Source: Gammaproteobacteria bacterium | GTDB taxonomy: Bacteria > Pseudomonadota > Gammaproteobacteria > SZUA-140 | DNA length: 6,767 bases | Direction: 5' to 3' | Assembly: GCA_026982145.1 (NCBI GenBank) | Contig: JALSHQ010000014.1 | Span: 1-6,767 of the forward strand | In this document: piece after piece, positions 1 through 5,127 of the stretch | How the letters are laid out: each line of letters starts with the position of its first letter | Numbering within the stretch: the stretch's first letter is position 1 | Made by a program: the position numbers and the translations under genes | The notes under the pieces: generated by a model | Database searches by the model: none | Seen by the model: the letters and a program-made list of their open reading frames with translations, nothing else | What the model was told of the DNA's origin: nothing

Positions 1-162
1 GCAAGTATTAAGGTATTTCTGGTGCTTTGGCGTAAATATATTTAACGCACTGAAATTAACAAGAAATACCACCATTTCTCCCACTTTTTCCACCCCCAAA
101 TTTCCCACCACTAGCCCCGCATCATTACCTCTCGTTTCCGCAACAACCATTAGGAGCACAAC
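1..162. other. AT-rich leader upstream of the phage-type operon, no gene seen
   Basis: I see no coding sequence here. The stretch holds a 12-bp perfect palindrome TAAATATATTTA (33-44) inside a slightly larger imperfect dyad (GCGT at 30-33, ACGC at 45-48). It also holds a 9-bp inverted repeat, GGTATTTCT (12-20) and AGAAATACC (62-70), that brackets the palindrome. This looks like a control region for the operon that follows, but I could not place a convincing -35/-10 pair. The ribosome-binding site TAGGAG (151-156) of the next gene lies at its right end. Confidence 0.4.
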
Positions 163-373
163 GTGAGCGTAAATCATATGAATCAACGGCAATTAGCCAA
201 CCGCCGGGGAGTCAGTGAGGCCACATTAGAGCGCTGGCGCGCTGAAGGCATCGACCCCGTATTTTTTAAAGCTACGAGGTCGGGTAATGTACCGCCTCGA
301 GGATATCGAGGCCTACGAGCAAGGCTGTCTGCGTAAAAGTACTTCTGAGCGTGTTGCAGGAGGTGAAGCATGA
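163..373 (+). pseudogene. small HTH DNA-binding protein (AlpA/excisionase-like), frameshifted
   Basis: With one base removed this encodes a 69-residue protein. It has an N-terminal helix-turn-helix (NQRQLANRRGVSEATLERWR) followed by a short wing-like stretch (LKLRGRVMYRLEDIEAYE), the layout of MerR/AlpA/excisionase-type phage regulators. The start is GTG 163, set by TAGGAG six bases upstream. As written, the frame goes wrong at a run of six T (262-267) and ends at TAA 334-336. Dropping one T gives VFLKLRGRVMYR and an open frame to TGA 371-373, which overlaps the ATG of the next gene as ATGA. The restored overlap and the conserved downstream peptide show the ancestral frame clearly. It is either a true indel in a homopolymer or a base-calling error. 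The role, control of excision or early genes, is inferred from family resemblance. Confidence 0.75.
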
Positions 374-840
374 GCCTGAATCTTCGACAAGCCCAAAGCC
401 TTTCAATTGGTGAGCTGGCTGGAGTTTCATCAGTTGATCTAGTGAATCTCCAACGAGAGGCAAATGAGTCCCTACGTAAGGCCAAGGTGCTGAAAGACTG
501 GGTCGAGGGTGCCATTACCCTGAAGTATGACCACCAGATTAAAGCACTCCGTCAACAGTTGGGTAAAGAGACAGGCACCGTACATTTTGACGATGAAGGT
601 GTTCGCGTCACATCTGACCTACCTAAGAAGCCTGTTTGGGATCAATCCATGCTTTCTGAGATCGCCCAGCGCATTGCTGACAGTGGTGATAACCCCGCTG
701 AGTTTTTAGACATCACCTACAAAGTCGCCGAGCGCAAATACACCGCATGGCCCGAAAACCTACGCGCAGTTTTTGAACCGGCTCGTACCTTGAAAACAGG
801 CAAACCCACATTCCGTTTAAGCATTGCAGAGGAGCAATAA
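370..840 (+). CDS. conserved phage/ICE protein of unknown function
   Basis: A 156-residue soluble protein starting at ATG 370, four-base overlapped (ATGA) with the preceding gene and preceded by the strong site AGGAGG (358-363). Residues about 25-68 are charged and helical, possibly coiled coil. Residues about 70-150 carry a stretch I recognise from many proteobacterial prophages (VHFDDEGVRVTSDLPKKPVW, then a Y-x-V-x-ERKY-x-AWP segment and GKPTFRL near the end). These proteins usually sit, as here, between a small HTH gene and a P-loop ATPase in the early/replication block. No catalytic motif is visible and I cannot assign a function; an accessory role in phage DNA metabolism is only suggested by position. 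Its length and both ends look normal, so it appears intact, although its operon is not. No signal peptide or membrane segment is seen. Confidence 0.8.
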   Translation: MSLNLRQAQSLSIGELAGVSSVDLVNLQREANESLRKAKVLKDWVEGAITLKYDHQIKALRQQLGKETGTVHFDDEGVRVTSDLPKKPVWDQSMLSEIAQRIADSGDNPAEFLDITYKVAERKYTAWPENLRAVFEPARTLKTGKPTFRLSIAEEQ

Positions 841-842
841 TC

Positions 843-1187
843 ATGGCGATTTTTTCAAAAGAAACCGATTTTCTGGGAACGCTTCGTAAGAGTAGTTTCG
901 CGCTGGAGAGCCTGCCTAGAGAGATCGCTATTCCTGCAATTTCCGAAGGTGTGAAAGCTGAATCCAAGCCATTGCTGTTAGCGACGGTTGACGACATTGC
1001 ATTTGCCCAGCAGGGACTAAATAAGTCGTTGAGCCGTATTGTTGAACAGATTGAGTCACTTCGCCGCCTGCATGATATGGCGCGCGGTCTTGGAGCTAAA
1101 GGTGCCGACTATGCGCTGGACTATATCCGTGAACATGGGGAGGTGAAGCAATGTCTTTTCCCATTATTACCGCTGATCAGCGGTTAG
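843..1187 (+). CDS. small hypothetical phage-type protein
   Basis: A 114-residue protein starting at ATG 843, two bases after the preceding stop. The purine-rich GAGGAG of the upstream gene's last codons (830-835) serves as the ribosome-binding site. I do not recognise a named domain. Residues about 45-85 form an amphipathic, probably helical stretch (VDDIAFAQQGLNKSLSRIVE, then a Q-x-ESLRRLHDMARGLG segment). The C-terminus reads through the start of the ATPase gene: ATG 1151 lies 37 bases before this gene's TAG. The last 11 or so residues (CLFPLLPLISG) are therefore encoded by the same DNA as the start of the ATPase in another frame and look like an unselected extension. Neighbouring genes of this operon overlap by only four bases (ATGA), so a lost stop near 1150 is plausible. 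The protein is probably translated together with its neighbours. Confidence 0.65.
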   Translation: MAIFSKETDFLGTLRKSSFALESLPREIAIPAISEGVKAESKPLLLATVDDIAFAQQGLNKSLSRIVEQIESLRRLHDMARGLGAKGADYALDYIREHGEVKQCLFPLLPLISG

Positions 1188-1627
1188 CAGAAAAGCGTGA
1201 TATCAAAGGCTGCATCCTTGGCCCATCGGGTATTGGTAAAACCAGTCTTCTTTGGACTGTCGATGCAGACACCACTTTGTTCTTCGATCTAAAAGCCGGT
1301 GATCTGGCCGTTGAAGGGTGGACAGGGGATACGATCCGTCCGCGTATATGGCTGGAATGTCGTGATTTTGCAGTATTCATCGGCGGCCCGAATCCAGCGC
1401 TGCGTGATGAGCAGCCTTATAGTCAGGCTCACTACGACGCGGTTTGTGCCAAGTTTGGAGAGCCTGCTGCGCTTGATAAATATGAAACGGTTTTCATTGA
1501 TTCCATTACCGTGGCGGGACGTTTATGTCTTCAGTGGTGCAAAGGCCAACCACAGGCTTTCAGTGAACGAAGTGGTAAACCGGATACTCGAGGGGCCTAT
1601 GGTCTGCATGGTACGGCGCGAAGTTAG
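1151..1627 (+). pseudogene. P-loop ATPase of phage recombination/replication type, 3'-truncated by a deletion
   Basis: The start ATG 1151 follows GGGGAGG (1137-1143). The protein has a Walker A motif GPSGIGKTS (residues 24-32), a following strand TLFFDLKAGD (42-51), and a Walker B-like strand YETVFIDSI (111-119, acidic D117). This is the pattern of the AAA/RecA-like nucleotide-binding proteins (AAA_24 type) found in prophages and integrative elements. Residues 147-154 (TRGAYGLHG region) match the family, but then the frame runs into four unrelated codons (TARS) and a TAG. Family members are considerably longer, so the C-terminal core strands and sensor region are missing. The break at about 1611 is also where the next gene fragment begins in another frame, so a deletion joined two genes here. 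The shortened product probably lacks a complete RecA-like fold. Confidence 0.8.
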
Positions 1628-1868
1628 ATGCCGAGCGTCAGCGCAAGCGCGGTGTAATTGTGAAAATGATATTTGATGAAGCGGCACAAGGACGCGTCTA
1701 TACCGACAACCAGTTTGCAGAATCCTTCGAGGGCTAGGCAGGGCTGGGAGCGAACCGGACAATTAATGAGCGGCTAGCCGTTCACGCCACCAAGGGTGAC
1801 ATCAAATTTTTCCGTAACCCGGATGACTATGGTCTGCCGATGCTGACGCGCAGCAAGTATGGCTATAA
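1612..1868 (+). pseudogene. internal fragment of a winged-helix replication-type protein, with in-frame TAG
   Basis: In the frame starting TAC 1612, the sequence reads YGAKLDAERQRKRGVIVKMI, then a V-x-TDNQFAESFEG stretch, TAG (1735-1737), and then AGLGANRTINERLAVHATKG, IKFFRNPDDYGLP and SKYGYK. The alternation of a basic helix, a helix-turn-helix-like NRTINERL stretch and an IKFF wing suggests a winged-helix DNA-binding segment from the C-terminal region of a phage or plasmid replication protein. I cannot name the family with certainty. Both ends are deletion joints: at about 1611 to the ATPase and at about 1864-1870 to the methyltransferase. There is no start codon or ribosome-binding site of its own. 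The TAG falls inside otherwise conserved-looking protein, so this is a dead remnant. Confidence 0.6.
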
Positions 1869-2357
1869 GCTTTTCGAGATACCGGTGAAAAATGGTCGAC
1901 CTTTATCGTTTGGGCGAAGAACACGTTTACACTTGGTCGTGCTGATTACCAACGCCAATACGAACCGATTCTTTATGGCTGGCGTGAAGGCAGTGAGCAC
2001 TATTGGTGTGGTGCGCGGGATCAGGGTGATGTCTGGTTCTTTAATAAACCAGTCAAGAATGACTTACACCCAACTATGAAACCGGTTGAACTGGTGGAGC
2101 GAGCAATTCGCAATTCCAGTAAGAGCAGAGATATTGTACTCGACTTGTTTGGTGGTTCTGGCAGTACCTTGATCGCCTGTGAAAAAACTGGGCGATCAGC
2201 CCGGTTGATTGAGCTGGATCCGAAATATGTTGATGTCATTATTCGACGTTGGCAGGACTATACGGGTAAGCAGGCGACACGAGTTGAAGATGGTGTGGTT
2301 TTTAATGAGCTGGCAGAGCATCTCCAGGAGATGGATACGGCGAATAACGATCATTAA
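1869..2357 (+). pseudogene. C-terminal half of a phage N6-adenine/N4-cytosine DNA methyltransferase
   Basis: The open frame 1869-2357 reads AFRDTGEKWSTFIVWAKNTF, then LGRADYQRQYEPILYGW, HYWCGARDQGDVW, NDLHPTMKPVELVERAI and motif I VLDLFGGSGSTL, then ARLIELDPKY and RRWQDYTGK. This is the C-terminal half of the DNA-modification methylases common in prophages, often joined to a ParB-like N-terminal domain. In this class, motif IV (DPPY) precedes motif I. That motif and the whole N-terminal half are missing, so the fragment keeps the SAM-binding motif but lacks the catalytic one. The first in-frame ATG is at 2076, but homology clearly continues upstream to about 1869, where it is spliced by deletion to another gene fragment. 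A 93-residue piece from ATG 2076 could be made but should be inactive. Confidence 0.85.
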
Positions 2358-2376
2358 CGCCGCATAATTTGCGGCG
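2358..2376 (+). terminator. GC-rich hairpin after the methyltransferase fragment
   Basis: CGCCGCA (2358-2364) pairs perfectly with TGCGGCG (2370-2376) around a five-base loop TAATT, starting directly after the stop codon. It is followed by ATTATATT rather than a clean T run. It is probably a weak intrinsic terminator that insulates the fic promoter from phage-operon readthrough. Confidence 0.5.
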
Positions 2377-2382
2377 ATTATA

Positions 2383-2411
2383 TTGACCTTGCGGAGAATA
2401 TCATCCATAAT
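2383..2411 (+). promoter_or_regulatory. fic promoter (sigma70 type)
   Basis: The -35 TTGACC (2383-2388) and -10 CATAAT (2406-2411) are separated by 17 bases, close to the sigma70 consensus. Transcription would be expected to begin about 6-7 bases after the -10, at or next to A2418, which is the first base of the fic ATG. Confidence 0.7.
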
Positions 2412-2418
2412 CTCCGCA
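2390..2418. promoter_or_regulatory. inverted repeat (operator candidate) over the fic -10 and start codon
   Basis: TGCGGAGA (2390-2397) and TCTCCGCA (2411-2418) form a perfect 8-bp inverted repeat. Allowing one mismatch, the arms extend to 12 bases (TGCGGAGAATAT / ATAATCTCCGCA). The repeat covers the promoter spacer, the -10 and the first base of fic. A protein bound here would block transcription. Fic's own C-terminal winged-helix domain is an obvious candidate; that link is inference. Confidence 0.6.
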
Positions 2419-3533
2419 TGAATAGCGGTAAATATGTTTGGCAACAGGCAGATTGGCCCCACTGGCATTATGATGCTGAGCGGCTTGTCCCATTGCTGGC
2501 ACAGGCACACCATGCTCAAGGGCACCTTCTTGGTCGCCTACAGGATATCGGTATGGGGTTACGTGACCAGGCCACACTGCAGGTGTTAACGGAAGACGTC
2601 CTCAAGACGAGTGAGATTGAAGGCGAACGGCTGGATCCTGAGACGGTACGGTCCTCTGTGGCTCGCCGTCTAGGCGTTGATGTCGGTGCTTTGGCTCCAG
2701 CTGACCACCATGTAGACGGTGTGGTCGACATGGTGATGGATGCAACAAGTCATTTTGATCGGCCACTCACAGAAAAGCGTCTATTTGGTTGGCATGCGGC
2801 ACTGTTTCCCACTGGATACAGTGGGATGAATAAAATAAATACGGGTCACTGGCGTGATGATGCATCAGGGCCGATGCAGGTCGTGTCCGGTCCCATAGGC
2901 CGAGAAAAGGTGCACTATGAAGCACCACCGGCAGATCAGCTTACTGCCCAGATGTCAGATTTTCTGCATTGGTTTAATACGGTTGAGGAGCCTGATGCCT
3001 TGATTAAGGCCGGTTTGGCTCATCTGTGGTTTGTGACTATTCACCCTTTTGATGATGGCAATGGTCGTATTGCAAGAGCCGTGGGTGACATGGCGCTGGC
3101 TCGGGCCGATCAATCACCACAACGATTTTACAGCCTGTCGGCGCAGATCCAGAGAGAACGAAAAGATTACTATGACCGTCTGGAACAGACACAAAAAGGT
3201 TCTCTGGATGTGACGGGGTGGCTGGAGTGGTTCCTTGGGTGTCTGCTACGTGCAATGCAGGGTGCAGATGTCACTTTGTCGGCGGTATTGACCAAGGCAC
3301 GTTTCTGGCAGCGTTGGTCAGATACGCCAATGAATGAGAGACAAATCAAGCTGCTCAATCGTTTACTGGATGGATTTGAAGGAAAACTAACCAGCGGCAA
3401 GTGGGCGAAAATCGCCAAGTGCTCACCGGATACTGCATTGCGTGATATCACAGCCCTCTTAAATGTCGGTGTATTGCTAAAGTCAGGGGCTGGTGGCCGA
3501 AGCACGAGCTATGAGTTGCAGCCCCTTGATTAA
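2418..3533 (+). CDS. Fic-family protein with DUF4172 N-terminus and C-terminal winged helix
   Basis: A 371-residue, apparently full-length cytoplasmic protein. Residues about 5-85 form the DUF4172-type helical domain (YVWQQADWPHW at the start). They include T64-S-E-I-E68-G69, matching the (S/T)xxxE(G/N) inhibitory helix of class II Fic proteins, whose glutamate blocks ATP binding in the resting enzyme. The Fic core is about 115-285, with the full active-site motif HPFDDGNGR at 209-217 (catalytic H209, anion-binding GNG, R217). Residues about 300-371 look like a winged helix (MNERQIKLLNRLLDG, TSGKWAKIAKCSPDTALRDI, GRSTSYEL). The family transfers AMP from ATP to hydroxyl groups of target proteins; the target here is unknown. 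It starts at ATG 2418 with no Shine-Dalgarno site. Its stop overlaps the stop of the convergent gene. It is the only larger intact gene between the broken phage genes, with its own promoter, so it may be a toxin, defence or stress module. Confidence 0.92.
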   Translation: MNSGKYVWQQADWPHWHYDAERLVPLLAQAHHAQGHLLGRLQDIGMGLRDQATLQVLTEDVLKTSEIEGERLDPETVRSSVARRLGVDVGALAPADHHVDGVVDMVMDATSHFDRPLTEKRLFGWHAALFPTGYSGMNKINTGHWRDDASGPMQVVSGPIGREKVHYEAPPADQLTAQMSDFLHWFNTVEEPDALIKAGLAHLWFVTIHPFDDGNGRIARAVGDMALARADQSPQRFYSLSAQIQRERKDYYDRLEQTQKGSLDVTGWLEWFLGCLLRAMQGADVTLSAVLTKARFWQRWSDTPMNERQIKLLNRLLDGFEGKLTSGKWAKIAKCSPDTALRDITALLNVGVLLKSGAGGRSTSYELQPLD

Positions 3534-3868
3534 GTCAAAGGGCTATTGATTAAATCTTCAAATATGTAGAGGTAGCTGGCCCAGTTAGTTTGAGCAAGAC
3601 TTATCAGATCATTTTTTGAGTTAGAGATAACTGGCCTGGTTTTTTCCCAGTCTTTACCTCGATCACGATGGTAGGCGCAGGCCTTTGCTGCTTCGAGGTA
3701 AGCAAGGTCGCCCAGACCGGCCAACCAGCGGGCTTGCTCCTCACTGTAGTGATAAGTCCTTAAAGTTGCCCCTACACCCTAGTCGTAATCATAACCATCG
3801 TAGTGGCAATACACGGACAGAAAGGTTTTGCCCTCAAGTTCAATCGCAATCAGGCAACGGGTGCTCAT
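3530..3868 (-). pseudogene. small phage/ICE accessory protein (YCHxDGY type), nonsense-interrupted
   Basis: Read on the minus strand from ATG 3868, this gives MSTRCLIAIELEGKT, then LSVYCHYDGYDYD, TAG (3781-3779), and then GVGATLRTYHYSEEQARWLA and LGDLAYLEA in the same frame, down to YLYIFED and a TAA at 3532-3530. The MSTR-LI-I start, YCHxDGY and GVGATL are shared by a family of small proteins of unknown function seen in prophages and integrative elements. AGGAGG (3880-3875) lies six bases before ATG 3868, which favours it over the adjacent ATG 3871. The gene overlaps the DUF3489 gene by ATGA, so both were one operon. The TAG removes about two thirds of the protein. A shorter ORF using TTG 3724 is only the tail of this gene. 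The final stop overlaps the fic stop (convergent). Confidence 0.72.
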
Positions 3869-4169
3869 CATTCACCTCCTGATATGCGATACCGCCGAGG
3901 CTGCCCCTCATCCTTGTATGATGTAACGGTCAGGCCGAGGCGTTTTTTCAAGGTGTTTGAAAATACGCCGCGTACGGTGTGTTTTTACCAGCCGGTCTCG
4001 CTACAAATTTCATCGATGCTATCTCCCTCGGCTCGTTGCATATGTGCGATCATGCGTCCCTGTTTAGTGCCGTCTCGTTGTTGTGGCTTCTTTTTGGTTT
4101 CTTCGGCCCCAATGGCCAAGCATCCGGTCTGGCTAATGATGTACATGTCGCCAGTCTGTTTGATGAGTT
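3868..4169 (-). pseudogene. DUF3489-like protein, 5' end cut by IS66 and interrupted by a TAA
   Basis: On the minus strand from the IS edge, the frame reads LIKQTGDMYIISQTGCLAIG, then a K/Q-rich linker, TKQGRMIAHMQRAEGDSIDE, ICSETGW, TAA (3987-3985), and then KHTVRGVFSNTLKKRLGLTV, ending SGGE with TGA 3870-3868. DUF3489 proteins carry a helix-turn-helix-like segment of the form TGW-Q-xHTVRG. The TAA therefore stands where a glutamine is expected (CAA to TAA), in the middle of the recognition-like helix. The N-terminal part is absent: the frame hits the IS66 left end at 4170 and does not resume beyond the IS at 5109. The role is unknown, probably DNA binding. It was cotranscribed with the downstream YCHxDGY gene, whose ribosome-binding site lies in its last codons. 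Confidence 0.75.
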
Positions 4170-4195
4170 GTAAGCGCAAAACAAACCCCACCCTG
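4170..4195 (+). repeat. IS66 left terminal inverted repeat
   Basis: Begins GTAAGCG. It aligns to the complement of the right end with GTAAGCG identical and scattered matches over about 26 bases. It directly adjoins the truncated DUF3489 coding sequence. Confidence 0.7.
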
Positions 4196-4216
4196 TCGCC
4201 CTGATTGAATCCACGC

Positions 4217-4249
4217 CATGCTCCACGATTTCCATCGCAGCGGAGCATG
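4217..4249 (+). promoter_or_regulatory. hairpin that can hide the tnpA ribosome-binding site
   Basis: CATGCTCC (4217-4224) pairs perfectly with GGAGCATG (4242-4249) around a 17-base loop. The right arm contains the GGAG Shine-Dalgarno core of tnpA and the alternative ATG 4247. In RNA entering from outside the element this stem would mask translation initiation, a control known from other IS families. Confidence 0.5.
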
Positions 4250-4252
4250 ACG

Positions 4253-5017
4253 ATGAGCGAGAGGACAGCGGCAACACTGACGGAACGCCAGCAGTACTGG
4301 CTTGAGCAGGTTCGGGCTTGTGAGGCATCTGGCAAAACCATTGCGGCGTACGCGGCGGCGCACGAGCTCTCCGCGCAGGCAATGTATGCCGGGAAACAGA
4401 TGCTAGTCCGCAAGGGGATCCTGCCCCGCACCCGGCCATGCCGGTTCCAGCGGGTTCAGATGCACGGTATTACCGCGGGTGGCGACTGGTACATCCAGTT
4501 GCCGAACGGCGTGTCGGTGGCCTTTTCCGGCGAGGTGGAGGCCGGCGCAATGCTGGTGGAAGATGCGCTGGCGCTGGATCCGTTCCCCGCGCAGCCGACC
4601 CCCAAAAATCTGGCGTCAGCGGGCCTGCTGGCGCACATCAGCGTCTCGAAATACTAGGGTGCCCTGCCCTTGTACCGGCAGAAGACCATCCTCAAGCGGA
4701 TCGGCGTGGATCTCCCCCGTGCGACGCTGGCGAACTGGATGATCCAGGCGGGGAATCTGATCCAGCCGCTGATCAACCTGCTGCGGGACCGGCTGCTGGC
4801 CCATGACATCCTGCAAATGGACGAAACGACGGTGCAAGTACTCCAGGAACCGGGGAAAACGGCATCCTCGAAATCCTACCTGTGGGTACAGCGTGGCGGG
4901 CCGCCGACTCAACCCGTGGTGCTGTATGACTATGCTCCAGGTCGGGGTGCCGGGGTTCCCAAACGCCTGCTGGATGGCTTTACGGGATCGGATCTGACGA
5001 CGCCTTGTCATCGATAA
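4253..5017 (+). pseudogene. IS66 tnpA-tnpC remnant, fused in frame by internal deletion, with TAG
   Basis: From ATG 4253 (seven bases after GCGGAG), the first part is the IS66 TnpA/OrfA-like protein: ERQQYWLEQVRACEASGKTI, AAYAAAHELSAQAMYAGKQM, and a tail with WYIQLPNGVSVAF. At about residues 100-115 (roughly 4548-4590) it passes without a frame break into the middle of TnpC: KNLASAGLLAHISVSKY, TAG (4655-4657), then LPLYRQKTILKRIGVDLPRA, ILQMDETTVQVL, KSYLWVQRGGP and VLYDYAPGR. The DETTVQV aspartate is probably the first DDE catalytic residue. The other two, in the YDGY region and beyond, are missing because homology ends at GFTG (about 4985), followed by a short unrelated tail and TAA. Thus tnpB, the TnpC N-terminus and the TnpC C-terminus are gone, and a nonsense codon splits what remains. 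No transposase activity is expected. Confidence 0.82.
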
Positions 5018-5108
5018 CACAACCTTCCCTGTCAGTTGGAAATCTATACCGTGACGGTATGTTGCGGCAAATAGCTCGGGGCAAGTGTGTCGTTTATTAA
5101 CCGCTTAC
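5018..5108. repeat. IS66 right-end non-coding segment and right terminal inverted repeat
   Basis: Non-coding. It contains a short perfect dyad ATACCG-TGA-CGGTAT (5046-5060) and the right terminal repeat ending CCGCTTAC at 5108 (about 5083-5108), the inverse of the left tip. The exact point where the tnpC-derived sequence stops, near 4985-5000, suggests a second internal deletion joint. Confidence 0.6.
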
Positions 5109-5127
5109 GATTATTTAACTGTTATAT

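Larger units (their letters stand above)
4170..5108 (+). mobile_element. internally deleted IS66-family insertion sequence (939 bp)
   Basis: The left end GTAAGCGCAAAACAAAC (from 4170) and the complement of the right end, GTAAGCGGTTAATAAAC (from 5108 backwards), share GTAAGCG plus seven of the next ten bases, and more beyond that. GTAAGCG is the typical IS66-family tip. Full IS66 elements are about 2.5 kb with tnpA, tnpB and tnpC. Here tnpB, the start of tnpC and most of the catalytic part of tnpC are missing, so it is non-autonomous. The interior is visibly richer in G+C than its flanks. IS66 elements usually make 8-bp duplications. The left flank GATGAGTT (4162-4169) and right flank GATTATTT (5109-5116) match at six of eight bases, so no exact duplication is present. 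The interrupted DUF3489 gene does not resume to the right, suggesting an IS-mediated deletion or recombination. Confidence 0.78.

Noticed and set aside
261..273. Programmed frameshift at ATTTTTTAAAG in the HTH gene
   Set aside because: The required shift is +1, while TTTTTTA/TTTAAA-type slippery sites favour -1, and no stimulatory structure or Shine-Dalgarno spacing supports it. A simple insertion or read error is more economical.
1840..2079. 79-residue open frame from ATG 1840
   Set aside because: Its first codons continue the replication-protein fragment, but after about 1869 it is an out-of-frame reading of the methyltransferase, whose own frame is strongly conserved.
3985..4431. 148-residue minus-strand frame crossing the IS66 left end
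   Set aside because: Only the part left of 4170 is DUF3489-like; the rest is antisense to tnpA and belongs to the IS.
1735..4657. Amber (TAG) recoding as in some phages
   Set aside because: TAG ends apparently normal genes here (843-1187, arsM, slyD), one of the four internal stops is TAA, and the affected genes also show truncations and deletions.
4050..4806. Several other frames overlapping the IS66 genes on both strands
   Set aside because: They are GC-rich shadows of the tnpA-tnpC frame with low-complexity Arg/Ala/Pro content and no recognisable motifs.
4162..5116. True 8-bp target-site duplication flanking the IS
   Set aside because: GATGAGTT and GATTATTT differ at two of eight positions, and the interrupted gene does not resume, so the match may be chance.
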